64,000 bases of DNA. Source: Albidovulum sediminicola (GTDB lineage: Bacteria > Pseudomonadota > Alphaproteobacteria > Rhodobacterales > Rhodobacteraceae). The DNA is taken from positions 248,001 through 312,000 of the forward strand of contig NZ_JAOWLA010000002.1 of assembly GCF_025751575.1 (NCBI RefSeq), given 5' to 3'. This document shows positions 34,160-42,428 of the stretch, piece by piece. The notes under the pieces were generated by a model that saw only the letters and a program-made list of their open reading frames with translations, searched no databases and was not told the DNA's origin. The stretch's first letter is position 1. Each line of letters starts with the position of its first letter. A program made the translations under genes and the position numbers.

Positions 34160-36115
34160 TCACCTTTCGAAGCGTGCGCGCCAGCGGTCGGTCCCGGGGG
34201 TTACCCGGCGCGGAATCCGGGGTTCCTCGATCTCTGGAAGGGCGGGGGCGGATGGGGTGTCCTGAACCTCCGGTTGGGGCGTGCCGAGTTCCAGCACGGT
34301 CTTGCCCTCCGCCTCCTTGACGTTGGCGATGTAGATGTCGCCTGTCACGCCCTCCAGGAACATCATGCGGGCGAGGGGGTTGATGAAGTGCGTCTCGATC
34401 CGGTTCGCGATGCCCCGTCCGCCCTCGAAATAGTCCTGGGTGCACAGCAGCCGCAGGAAGGATGCGGCCTCGGGCGACAGGCCGAGCGAAATGTGGTGCA
34501 TCGACTCGATCCGCCGGATCACCCGGCCCAAAAGCGCATCGAAGATCTGCGCCATGCCTGGGCCCTTGAGGAAGTCGAAGACGACGATGTTCTGGCCGAT
34601 GCGGTTCAGAAGCTCCGGCCGCTTGAGCTCGGTGCGGAAATGATCCTCGACCGCGCGCCCGATCTTGCTCGACAATTCCGGATAGCTGTCCGAGGGCAGG
34701 ACGTTCATGCCCATGTTGTTGGCGCGCGACCCGCTGGCGATCCCGATGTTGGAGGTGAAGATGATCAGCGCCTCCGAGAAGTAGGCCGTCATGCCGCGCG
34801 CATCGGTCAGCCGCCCCTCGTCAAGGATCTGAAGGAACACGTCCAGCACGCGGGGATGGGCCTTTTCCACCTCGTCGAACAGAAAGACGCTGAAGGGACG
34901 GCGGTTCGCGGCGTTGACAAGCTGCCCGCCGTTTTCGTGGCCCGCATGGCCGGGAGGTGCCCCGATCAGCCGCGCGACGGAGTTTTCGGCCATGAACTCC
35001 GACATGTCGAAGCGGTGGCAAAGCGTTTCGTCCCCGAACAGAAGCTCCGTCACCGCCTTGGCAAGCTCGGTCTTGCCGACACCGCTCGGGCCGACAAGGA
35101 ACAGCGCCCCGCGCGGGCGCGTGTGCATCGCCCCCGACTGCGCCCCCGACAGGCCAAGGATCGACCGGGCGAGGATGTCGAGCGTCTTTTCCAGCGCGTG
35201 CGACTGTCCCTTGATCCGCGCGCCCAGGATCGCGCCCGCGCGCTGCATCCGCTTGCGCAGCACCGGAGAGGTCCAGGGATTGCGGCGCGACCCGGTGCGG
35301 AACACCCGGATCGCGTCCGAGATATGGGACAGCGTGAAGCCCTCGATTGCGGCGATCCGGGCGATCGCATCCATCGCCAGCAGCGGCTTGCCGTCGCATT
35401 CCAGCGCGAATTGCTGAAGAAACCGGTCCTGATCCGCCTCTGCCAGATCGTCGAGCCAGCCCCGCGCCTGCGCCAGGTGCCTGGCAAAGCGGAAGCGGTC
35501 TTCGAGGTTCGGGTGTTCGACCTGGATCTCGCGCAGGGCCGCGTTTTGCAGGACGAACCAGTCGGGCAGGTCGGCGGGGTGATCGACCAGCCAGATCGTC
35601 GGGTTGAGCGGCGCACCGCCGTGTTCGCGCCGCCGTGCGCGCGAGGCCGCGTCGATGGCGACGAAAAAGTCCTCGGCGCCGTCACCGGACGCGGGCCGCA
35701 GGTGTGAGGCATGGTCCAGAAGCAACGCGACCGGGAAACTGTCGAAGGCCGCCACCTTGGCGTGAATGTCGCTGATGTCCGACAGGCCCGCCGCAACCGC
35801 GCCGATGGGCAAGCCCGCCTTGCGCAGTGCCTGTTCGTGCCCCTCCTCCGAACCGGCAAGAAGGCTCAGGCCCTGCACCGGATCGTAGCGCAGAAGCGCC
35901 CCGAAGCCGGCTGCCCGCAGCAGGTTCCACAGGATCGCGTCAAGCTCCTGGAAGTCCTCGGACACATCCTGCGGGGCGGGGTAAAGATCGCCGAGGTTCC
36001 CCGATAGAACGAGGTGGTCGGAGTAGGCGAGCGCGGCGCTGACCTCCTCGTACCAGGACGGAAGGTCGTATGAGCGGGACATGTCTTGATCGGTCCTGTC
36101 TGCGGGTCTTGCCAT
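34160..36115 (-). CDS. ClpB/ClpA-like AAA+ protein with degenerate N-terminal ATPase module
   Basis: A 651-aa protein. The C-terminal half is a single intact Clp/Hsp100 D2-type AAA+ domain: Walker A GPSGVGKT (342-349), Walker B FLFDEVEKAHP (D414, E415), sensor 1 LIIFTSNIG, arginine-finger region RPELLNRIGQNIVVF, sensor 2 GGRGIANRIE. Residues 30-205 look like a second, decayed ATPase: SDHLVLSGNLGDLYP where a P-loop should be, VALLLDHASH as a Walker B-like strand, TIWLVDHPADLPDW as a sensor strand and LREIQVEHPNLEDR as the lid start. It has no ClpB coiled-coil middle domain or Clp N-domain and ends in a Pro/Arg-rich tail. A remodelling ATPase of unknown target; a start at 36082 is the alternative. 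Confidence 0.8.
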   Translation of the reverse strand: MARPADRTDQDMSRSYDLPSWYEEVSAALAYSDHLVLSGNLGDLYPAPQDVSEDFQELDAILWNLLRAAGFGALLRYDPVQGLSLLAGSEEGHEQALRKAGLPIGAVAAGLSDISDIHAKVAAFDSFPVALLLDHASHLRPASGDGAEDFFVAIDAASRARRREHGGAPLNPTIWLVDHPADLPDWFVLQNAALREIQVEHPNLEDRFRFARHLAQARGWLDDLAEADQDRFLQQFALECDGKPLLAMDAIARIAAIEGFTLSHISDAIRVFRTGSRRNPWTSPVLRKRMQRAGAILGARIKGQSHALEKTLDILARSILGLSGAQSGAMHTRPRGALFLVGPSGVGKTELAKAVTELLFGDETLCHRFDMSEFMAENSVARLIGAPPGHAGHENGGQLVNAANRRPFSVFLFDEVEKAHPRVLDVFLQILDEGRLTDARGMTAYFSEALIIFTSNIGIASGSRANNMGMNVLPSDSYPELSSKIGRAVEDHFRTELKRPELLNRIGQNIVVFDFLKGPGMAQIFDALLGRVIRRIESMHHISLGLSPEAASFLRLLCTQDYFEGGRGIANRIETHFINPLARMMFLEGVTGDIYIANVKEAEGKTVLELGTPQPEVQDTPSAPALPEIEEPRIPRRVTPGTDRWRARFER

Positions 36116-36280
36116 CGTCCGGAAACGCTGGCCGGGGCCTGGCCCCGATGCTCAGCAAACGGCGGAACGCGGGCACCAGCATGACCGGTTTCGGACATCT
36201 CTGGGTCATTTAAACATTCATGAATTGGAATGCCAGTGACGGCGCGCAAGAAAGTTCAGCCCCCGCTTCGCAGGACAATA

Positions 36281-36310
36281 CGACCCGGCGGGGAGGAGGC
36301 CGCCGGGTCG
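36281..36310 (-). terminator. Hairpin after the 2OG oxygenase gene
   Basis: CGACCCGGCGG and CCGCCGGGTCG form perfect 11-base arms around an 8-base loop, nine bases past the stop at 36319; the following TATTGT is only a weak U-tract. Confidence 0.6.
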
Positions 36311-36318
36311 CAAAGGCC

Positions 36319-37320
36319 TTAGCTCGCGCGCTTGGTGAGATGCGCGTAGCTCGCGGCGAAACGGCCGAACTTGTGCGCCCCGCAGGTCACCGGCTGGTAA
36401 CGCTGCGGGTTCGCCTCGGACACGCAGGAGGGCAGGGGCGTGATCACGGCGTCGAAGTCGGCGTCGATGAAGAACGGGATCGAATAGCGCTCCCGTCCCG
36501 AGGTGTTGATGACCCGGTGCATGTTCGCGAGGTAAAGATCGTTCGTCAGCTTCTGGATCAGGTCGCCGATATTGATGACGAAGGCCCCACGGATCGGCGT
36601 GCCCTCGATCCAGTCGCCGTCCCGGTTCATCACCTGAAGACCACCGACGTCATCCTGCGCCAGGATCGTCAGGTTGCCGTAGTCGGTATGGGCGCCGATG
36701 CCGATGACATCCTCGCCGATGTTGCCGGTCTGCGGCGGGTAGTGCAGCAGACGCTGGATGCTGATCGGGTTCGACATCAGCCCCTCGAAATGGGTTTCCG
36801 GCAGGTCAAGGCTCAGCGCGATCCCGCGCAGGATCGACTTCGAAAGGGTCACCATCTTCTGGTGATAGCCGTAGACCAGTTCCTGGAACTCGGGGAAACC
36901 GGCCGGCCACTGGTTGGGTCCGAAGAACGGCCCCTCGATCGTGTCGCGCTCCGGACCGATGTCGAAGCATTCCTTCAGGTCGCGGGTCTTGCCAGGGTCG
37001 GTGTTCTCGCCAAAGGGCTCGATATAGCCGCGCAGCGCCACGTCGGACCAGCTGACATGCAGCGCCGTCTTTTCCGCCATCGGCAGGTCGAAGAAGCGGC
37101 GGGTCACGTCGAAGACCTGATCGACGAAGTCCTGCGCGATGCCGTGGTTCTTCACATACATGAAGCCGGCATTCGAGAGCGCCCAGCGGATCTGGCGGGC
37201 CACGCCCTGCTTGTCGCTGCCATCCAGAAGCGGCGCCAGGTCGACCATCGGAATCCTGTCGAAGCTTTCGCGCCGGGCGCGCAGCTTGTCGTCAAGCCGG
37301 GCGACCAAATCGTTGCTCAT
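36319..37320 (-). CDS. 2-oxoglutarate/Fe(II)-dependent oxygenase (isopenicillin N synthase-like)
   Basis: A 333-aa enzyme of the isopenicillin N synthase-like 2OG-Fe(II) family. The N-terminal DIOX_N part reads RIPMVDLAPLL ... GFMYVKNHGI. The iron ligands are H211 and D213 (GAHTDYGNLT) and H268 (NMHRVINTS), and the 2-oxoglutarate-binding pair is R278/S280 (RERYSIPFF). Such enzymes hydroxylate small molecules. GAGGAGA precedes the ATG. It lies 113 bases downstream of an MttB-family methyltransferase gene on the same strand, with a divergent LysR beyond, so a methylated-amine or betaine substrate is plausible but not shown. Confidence 0.9.
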   Translation of the reverse strand: MSNDLVARLDDKLRARRESFDRIPMVDLAPLLDGSDKQGVARQIRWALSNAGFMYVKNHGIAQDFVDQVFDVTRRFFDLPMAEKTALHVSWSDVALRGYIEPFGENTDPGKTRDLKECFDIGPERDTIEGPFFGPNQWPAGFPEFQELVYGYHQKMVTLSKSILRGIALSLDLPETHFEGLMSNPISIQRLLHYPPQTGNIGEDVIGIGAHTDYGNLTILAQDDVGGLQVMNRDGDWIEGTPIRGAFVINIGDLIQKLTNDLYLANMHRVINTSGRERYSIPFFIDADFDAVITPLPSCVSEANPQRYQPVTCGAHKFGRFAASYAHLTKRAS

Positions 37321-37433
37321 CTGCGTAGTCTCCTCGTGGGGATAAGGATTGCGGGCGCGGGGTCCCGTTCCCCGGCGCGGACGTGCGCCGGGGGTCTTTC
37401 AGCAATCTGGGGTCGGGTCGGGTTGGGGTGGTG

Positions 37434-39005
37434 TCAGTACCACATGTCGGGCATGTCGCCCTTTCGCCGCGCGACGAAATCGCGTAGCGCCTCGTCGATG
37501 CCTTCGTCCAGCGCGGGGGCCTGGTATTCCGCCAGCAGCTTTTTCCAGCGCGCATTGGCGCGCACCGCGTAGTCCAGCCCGCCCTGTTCATCCCAGGTTT
37601 CCCAGGGCTGATCGTCGTTCAGCGCGCTGTCCCAGTAGGCGGTTTCATAGTGGCGCAGCGTGTGGGCGGTGGAAAACAGATGCTGACCCGGTCCAAGCTC
37701 TGCGAGCGCGTCGAAGCCGAGCGTGTCCTCGTTGACCTCCATCCCGTCCAGATAGGCGTGCAGCGCGCCGCACATGTCGGTGTCCATCACCAGCTTTTCG
37801 TAGGACACCGACAAAAGCCCGTCGAGGAACCCGGCCGAGTGCAGGACGTAGTTCGCGCCGCCCTGAACCGCCGACATCATCGACATCATGCTTTGCTGCA
37901 TTGCTTGCCCGTCGGGCAGCTTGGAGGTGCTGAAGTTGCCGGCGCAGCGCAGGGGCAGGTTCAGCCGCCGCGCGAGCTGCCCCATGGCGAGCGAGCCGAT
38001 CGCGGGCTCCGGCGTGCCGAAGGTTGGCGACCCGGATTTGAGCGACATGGACGAGAAGAAGCTGGCCAGGATCGCCGGCGCGCCGGGGCGAACCAGCTGG
38101 GTCAGTGCGCAGGACGCCATGGATTCGGCGAGGCCCTGGGCCACCATGCCGGCGATGGTCAGGGGCGCCACCGCGCCGCCCAGCAGGAAGGGCAGGTGGA
38201 TGGAGCCCTGGTTGGCGGCCGCATAGGTGCGGATGCCCGAGGTCGTGACGCCGTCCAGAACGAGCGGCGAGGTGGTGTTGAAGTTCCCCATCACCACGCA
38301 GTTCTGATCGGTGAAGGCCTCGCCGAAGACCAGCCGGGCCATCTCGACGCTGTCGGCGGCGCGTTCGGCGGCGGTGATCGAGCCCAGGAAGGCTCGGTCG
38401 GAATAGCGGATATGGGCATAGACCATGTCGAGGTGGCGCTTGTTCACCGGCACGTCGGTCGGCTCGCAGACCGTACCGCCGGAATGGTGCAGCCAGGGCG
38501 AGGATTGCGCCAGCTTCACGAAGTTCTGGAAGTCCTCGATGGTGCCGTAGCGGCGCCCGCGATCGAGGTCCATCACGAAGGGCGACCCGTAGGAGGGCGC
38601 GAAGACCACGTTCTTGCCCCCGATGCGGACCGAGTTGGCGGGGTTGCGGGCGTGCTGGGTGAACTCCGCCGGTGCGGTCTTCAGGACCTCGCGCAGCATG
38701 CCGGGTTCGAACTTGATCCGCCACACGTCGGCCGATTGCTCGGTCACATCGGCGCCAGCCTCTTTGTAAAGCCGCATCGCCTCCGCGTCCTCGCGCAGCT
38801 CGATGCCGATTTCGGCCAGGATGCGGTCGGCCGTCGCCTCGATCCGCGACAGGCTTTCGTCGGAGAGGATGTCATAGGTGGGGATGTTGCGAACGATGTA
38901 GGGGCGCTTGACCCCCTGTCCGCCGCCCAGGCGGGTTTCACGTCGCTGGTTGCGGCCGCTGCGCTGGCGTTTCGCGTCTTGGTTTGTGCTGTCACCGTCC
39001 GGCAT
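37434..39005 (-). CDS. MttB-family (trimethylamine methyltransferase-like) protein, non-pyrrolysine
   Basis: A 523-aa protein of the trimethylamine methyltransferase superfamily. Residues from about 35 form the TIM barrel (PTYDILSDESLSRIEATADR; FAPSYGSPFVMDLDRGRRYG; GSPTFGTPEPAIGSLAMGQL). The reading frame is uninterrupted, so it is a MtgB-like member without the amber-encoded pyrrolysine of true MttB. MtgB homologues demethylate glycine betaine or other quaternary amines with a corrinoid protein. No corrinoid-protein gene is nearby, so the methyl acceptor is unclear. AAGGAGGGG precedes the ATG. Its N-terminus has an Arg/Gly-rich extension of about 33 residues. It is divergent from a LysR gene. 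Confidence 0.9.
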   Translation of the reverse strand: MPDGDSTNQDAKRQRSGRNQRRETRLGGGQGVKRPYIVRNIPTYDILSDESLSRIEATADRILAEIGIELREDAEAMRLYKEAGADVTEQSADVWRIKFEPGMLREVLKTAPAEFTQHARNPANSVRIGGKNVVFAPSYGSPFVMDLDRGRRYGTIEDFQNFVKLAQSSPWLHHSGGTVCEPTDVPVNKRHLDMVYAHIRYSDRAFLGSITAAERAADSVEMARLVFGEAFTDQNCVVMGNFNTTSPLVLDGVTTSGIRTYAAANQGSIHLPFLLGGAVAPLTIAGMVAQGLAESMASCALTQLVRPGAPAILASFFSSMSLKSGSPTFGTPEPAIGSLAMGQLARRLNLPLRCAGNFSTSKLPDGQAMQQSMMSMMSAVQGGANYVLHSAGFLDGLLSVSYEKLVMDTDMCGALHAYLDGMEVNEDTLGFDALAELGPGQHLFSTAHTLRHYETAYWDSALNDDQPWETWDEQGGLDYAVRANARWKKLLAEYQAPALDEGIDEALRDFVARRKGDMPDMWY

Positions 39006-39072
39006 GATCGGCCCCTCCTTTGATCAGCGCGAAAATACGACTGCGTAATGTCGCTGTAACGCCTGAAAATCC

Positions 39073-39089
39073 TGATAAGATTGATAAGG
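39073..39089. promoter_or_regulatory. TGATAAG direct repeats in LysR/MttB intergenic region
   Basis: TGATAAG occurs twice, at 39073-39079 and 39082-39088, immediately upstream of the regulator's ATG at 39097. Possible regulator binding site; no experimental or consensus support. Confidence 0.3.
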
Positions 39090-39096
39090 TGGGTTT

Positions 39097-40005
39097 ATGG
39101 ATTCCCTTCGTAGCCTGCTCCCGTCGATCAACAGTCTCGTGGTGTTCGAGGCCGCTGGCCGCCTGTCCAGCTTCACCGCCGCCGCGCGCGAACTGAACAT
39201 GACGCAGGCCGCCGTATCCTACGCGATAAGGGGGCTTGAGGATCATCTGGGCGCCACGCTGTTTCTGCGCGAACACCGTCGCGTCCGGCTGAGCGAGGCG
39301 GGCGAAAGGTTCCACGCCGATGTCTCGATCGGGCTGTCACATATCCAGCGCTCCGCTCAGGACCTGCGCGCGGTCGCGACGGGCGGGCATGTGACGCTGT
39401 CCTGCTCGACCGCCTTCGCCGCCTTCTGGATGGTGCCGCGAATGGCCCGCTTCCGCCAGGACCTGCCCGAGGTGGACCTGCGCATCCAGACCGCCGACCG
39501 CGACCTGGACCTTTCGGGGGAGGGCATCCCGTTGGGCATCCGTGGGGGCGAGCCCGCCGACTGGCCGCAGTACCAGGCCGAGGCCCTGGCGCCGGAAGAG
39601 ATCTATCCCGTCTGTGGCGCGGGCTACCTTTCGACGAATGAGCCTCCAGCGACGGCGCCGGACCTGCTCTCCCATCCGCTGATCCACCTGGAGGAACCCT
39701 TCCGCTACGCCACGACCTGGCGCGACTGGTTCCGCTCCGTCGGGATCGAGGGCAGGCTTGTGCCGAAGGGGCTTCAGATCAACGATTATGTGCTGGTGGT
39801 GCAATCCGTACTCGAAGGGCAGGGGATCGCCCTTGGCTGGCGTCACCTGGTCGAGGGGATGGTGGAGAAGGGAGTGCTCTTGCGGCTGACCGACAATGTC
39901 GTTTCCACCGGCAAGAGCTTCCATGTGGTCTGGCCGCGCGACGCCGTTCTGTCGCGCGCGGCGGCGCAGGTGCGCGACTGGCTTCTGGCCCAGCGGCCCG
40001 CCTAG
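39097..40005 (+). CDS. LysR-family regulator, GcvA-like
   Basis: A 302-aa LysR regulator of the GcvA type. The helix-turn-helix is SSFTAAARELNMTQAAVSYA followed by IRGLEDHLGATLFLREHRRV, and the C-terminal effector domain contains the family's ESxxxx-like ending (GKSFHVVWPRDAVLSRAAAQ). The SxxNSLVVFEAAGRLSSFTAAA opening is typical. AAGGTGG precedes the ATG. It is divergent from the MttB-like methyltransferase and 2OG oxygenase genes and probably activates them. The inducer is not known; a quaternary amine is the obvious candidate. Confidence 0.9.
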   Translation: MDSLRSLLPSINSLVVFEAAGRLSSFTAAARELNMTQAAVSYAIRGLEDHLGATLFLREHRRVRLSEAGERFHADVSIGLSHIQRSAQDLRAVATGGHVTLSCSTAFAAFWMVPRMARFRQDLPEVDLRIQTADRDLDLSGEGIPLGIRGGEPADWPQYQAEALAPEEIYPVCGAGYLSTNEPPATAPDLLSHPLIHLEEPFRYATTWRDWFRSVGIEGRLVPKGLQINDYVLVVQSVLEGQGIALGWRHLVEGMVEKGVLLRLTDNVVSTGKSFHVVWPRDAVLSRAAAQVRDWLLAQRPA

Positions 40006-40032
40006 CCACGGGCCCGACGGCTGGGGCGCGTC

Positions 40033-40242
40033 TTAGGTGTGACGCAGAAGCGGCAGGTGCAGCCAGCTGCCGATCCGCGCAAGGAACCCCGGCGCGGGGG
40101 CCTCAGTGCAGCGCATCGCGTCCTCCGCCGCGTCAGCGTCGGGCGCCTGTCGGCGCATCTGCAATTCGCGTGCCCGCGCGGCGCGGACCGCGGCCTCGTA
40201 GGAGCCGGTGAAGGTGAGAGAGCTGTAAAGATCGCCATACAT
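40033..40242 (-). CDS. Small protein (69 aa) with strong ribosome-binding site
   Basis: A 69-aa protein beginning MYGDLYSSLTFTGSYEAAVR and ending in a hydrophobic/basic stretch, SWLHLPLLRHT. AGGAGG sits seven bases before the ATG at 40242, an ideal spacing, which is the main evidence that this short frame is real. The first half is a predicted amphipathic helix rich in Ala and Arg. There is no cysteine pair, signal peptide or clear transmembrane helix. It is divergent from the winged-helix/TPR regulator at 40390 and may be its target. No family is recognised. Confidence 0.65.
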   Translation of the reverse strand: MYGDLYSSLTFTGSYEAAVRAARARELQMRRQAPDADAAEDAMRCTEAPAPGFLARIGSWLHLPLLRHT

Positions 40243-40389
40243 GTCCGTTCCTCCTCTGCAAGCAGTGTGGTCCGGACCCGTGATTTCGCCGTGAAGGACC
40301 GCGTGAATGGCGGCTCTCCCGCGCTGTGCGAGACGTGAAATCTCTGTTAATAATCGGGAATGCGTGTATTTCCGTGCGCGGGGAACGGT

Positions 40390-42009
40390 ATGTACCGGCT
40401 GAACCTTTTCGGAACCTTTTCCCTGATCGGTCCGGATGGCGCGCCGGTGCGCCTGACCTCGCGCAAGGCCAGGGCGTTGATCGCCTTCCTCGCGCTCGGC
40501 CCCGGCAAGCCCCGGAGCCGAGAAGAGATCATGGCGCTGCTTTGGTCCGACCGGGGCGAGGCGCAGGCGCGGGCCTCGCTGCGGCAGGCGCTGACCGGGT
40601 TGCGCCGGGACCTCGGCGCCGAGGGGGCAGGTCTGCTGCGGATCGAGGAGGACAGCGTCGCGCTCGATCCCGGCAAGGTCTCTGTCGAGGCGGCGAATGG
40701 CGAGCCGTTTCTGGCGGGCCTGAGCATCCGCGATCCGGCCTTCGAGGATTGGCTGCGTGACACGCGCCTGTCGTTCGGGGAAGAAGCCGCCGCCGGACCC
40801 GGCGCCAAGCCGGCGGCGCAGCCCGAAAGGCCCTATGTCGCGGTCCTGCCCTTCGCCAACCTCTCCGGCGATCCCGAACAGCAGTATTTCGCGGATGGGC
40901 TGACCGAGGACATCATCGCCGAGCTTTCGCGCTTCCCGACACTTTGGGTGATTGGCCGAAGCTCCTCCTTCGCGTTCACCGAACTCGACCAGGGGGAACG
41001 GGACGCGGGCGGACGTCTGGGCGTCAGCTATCTGGTTGAGGGCAGCGTCCGCAAGGCGGGCGACCGCGTGCGCATCACCGCGCAGCTTGTCGATGCCAAA
41101 AGCGGTGCGCATCTCTGGGCCGACCGTTACGAGCGCAGCCTGGATGACATCTTCGCGGTTCAGGATGAGGTCGTGGCCTCGGTCGTGGCAAACCTTGGCC
41201 TCAGCCTTGACGGGGTGAAGACGGCGGAGGCACGGCGCAGGCCCACGAACATGCTGAACGCCTACGACCTGCTTCTGCGCGCCCGCTCTGCCTGGTGGCA
41301 CGGGAATGACCGCGAGGCCTTCGCCTTCGCGCGCCGCGCGGTCGAGGCGGACCCCGACTTCGCCCGCGCGCATGCCTATCTGGCGCTTCAGAATGCCTAT
41401 CAGTTCTATAGCGGCACACAGGGGCTATCGCTGGGGGAGATCGCGGACAACTGCCGCTTCCACGCGGAGGCCGCGCTGGCGCTCGACGAGAATGACCCCA
41501 TTGTGCATGCCTACGCCAGCATGGCCTTCGGGTTTTCGCCGCTTCTGGAAAAGCAGCGCGGGGTGACCCATGCCGCCATCGCCAGCCGCCTCAATCCCCA
41601 CGATTGCGAGATCATGCTGTTCCAGGCCTGGCAACTGGCCTTCGCCGGGAAGCCCCGAGAGGCACTGGAATGGTTGGAGCGGGCACGCCGGCTCAACCCG
41701 CTTGGCGGCTACATGATCTCCGCCTGCTACGCCGACACCCAATACATGAACCGAGACTATGTCGCGGCACTGGATAGCTTCAGCGGACAGGCCGAGGCCC
41801 CGCCAGCCTTCGCGGCGGTGTTCGTCGCGGCCTTGGCGCAGCTTGGGCGGCTAGAGGAGGCCAGGGCCTGCGCACAGGCCCTGGATGGCGCCGGGTCGCC
41901 GGGCTTTCGCCTTGGGGACTACGCGCTGGCCCAGATCGCCACCTGCCTGCGCGAGGAGGACCGGGAACATTGGCGGCAGGGCTTCCGGCTGGCCGGTCTG
42001 GACGTCTAG
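40390..42009 (+). CDS. Winged-helix / TolB-like / TPR transcriptional regulator
   Basis: A 539-aa regulator. Residues 1-80 form an OmpR/SARP-type winged helix (YRLNLFGTFSLIGPDGAPVR; RSREEIMALLWSDRGEAQAR). Residues about 135-270 contain the TolB-like domain common to adenylyl-cyclase-associated and SARP regulators (VAVLPFANLSGDPEQQYFAD; ELSRFPTLWVIGRSSSF; VRKAGDRVRITAQLVD). The rest is TPR-like helices (FARAHAYLALQNAY; EALEWLERARRLNPLGGY). No catalytic cyclase domain or transmembrane segment is present, so this is a soluble DNA-binding TPR protein. ATG 40390 has GGGGAACGG just upstream and is preferred to the ATG at 40360. It is divergent from the 69-aa gene. Confidence 0.85.
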   Translation: MYRLNLFGTFSLIGPDGAPVRLTSRKARALIAFLALGPGKPRSREEIMALLWSDRGEAQARASLRQALTGLRRDLGAEGAGLLRIEEDSVALDPGKVSVEAANGEPFLAGLSIRDPAFEDWLRDTRLSFGEEAAAGPGAKPAAQPERPYVAVLPFANLSGDPEQQYFADGLTEDIIAELSRFPTLWVIGRSSSFAFTELDQGERDAGGRLGVSYLVEGSVRKAGDRVRITAQLVDAKSGAHLWADRYERSLDDIFAVQDEVVASVVANLGLSLDGVKTAEARRRPTNMLNAYDLLLRARSAWWHGNDREAFAFARRAVEADPDFARAHAYLALQNAYQFYSGTQGLSLGEIADNCRFHAEAALALDENDPIVHAYASMAFGFSPLLEKQRGVTHAAIASRLNPHDCEIMLFQAWQLAFAGKPREALEWLERARRLNPLGGYMISACYADTQYMNRDYVAALDSFSGQAEAPPAFAAVFVAALAQLGRLEEARACAQALDGAGSPGFRLGDYALAQIATCLREEDREHWRQGFRLAGLDV

Positions 42010-42428
42010 GCGCGGGCGCGTCGGGCCAAAGATGTGGCGCGACCTTGAGGAAAGCGGCCAGCAGGGCATGGGGAAAGACCGGACCGCGCCCCAAACCCAT
42101 GAAGGAGTCGCTGGTGTGCCCTGCCGAGTTGCGCAGCGTGCAGCTCCAGTTTCCATTGCCGCGCGTTGGGCGCCGGACAGCGATAGGCACAACCCCTGCA
42201 AAAACGCGATCAGAACACCGGCGTCGGTGTCGCCGCGAAGGAGGGGCTGTTCGGGCAGGATGCCGGGGCGGCCACCGTCCCGCCCCCATCCCACGACCCT
42301 GACGTCGCCAAGGCGCTGGTCGCGGCGGAGATCGACTCCATCTCCTGCGCGCCGGACAGGTTTGACGGGGTGGAGATGAACGTGGCCGAGGGGGGGGGAC
42401 GGCGGGGGGCTGAGGCGCCTGCCCTGAT
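42010..42428. pseudogene. Region without an intact gene; likely decayed coding remnants
   Basis: No intact frame is supported in this 419-base gap. On the plus strand, a peptide-like stretch after a stop at 42184-42186 reads ...GLFGQDAGAATVPPPSHDPD, continuing VAKALVAAEIDSISCAPDRF to MNVAE. On the minus strand a stretch around 42120-42250 reads DTDAGVLIAFLQGLCLSLS, resembling the C-terminal end of a TetR regulator. Neither has a start, ribosome site or partner domain, and a run of nine G occurs at 42390-42398. Remnants of lost genes are the likeliest reading. Confidence 0.35.

Noticed and set aside
36215-36232. ATTCATGAAT palindrome and CATTC/GAATG arms upstream of the AAA+ gene
   Set aside because: Too short and AT-rich to distinguish from chance; no matching repeats nearby and no clear promoter.
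37434-39005. Pyrrolysine-encoding MttB
   Set aside because: The frame has no internal TAG, so it is a non-pyrrolysine family member.
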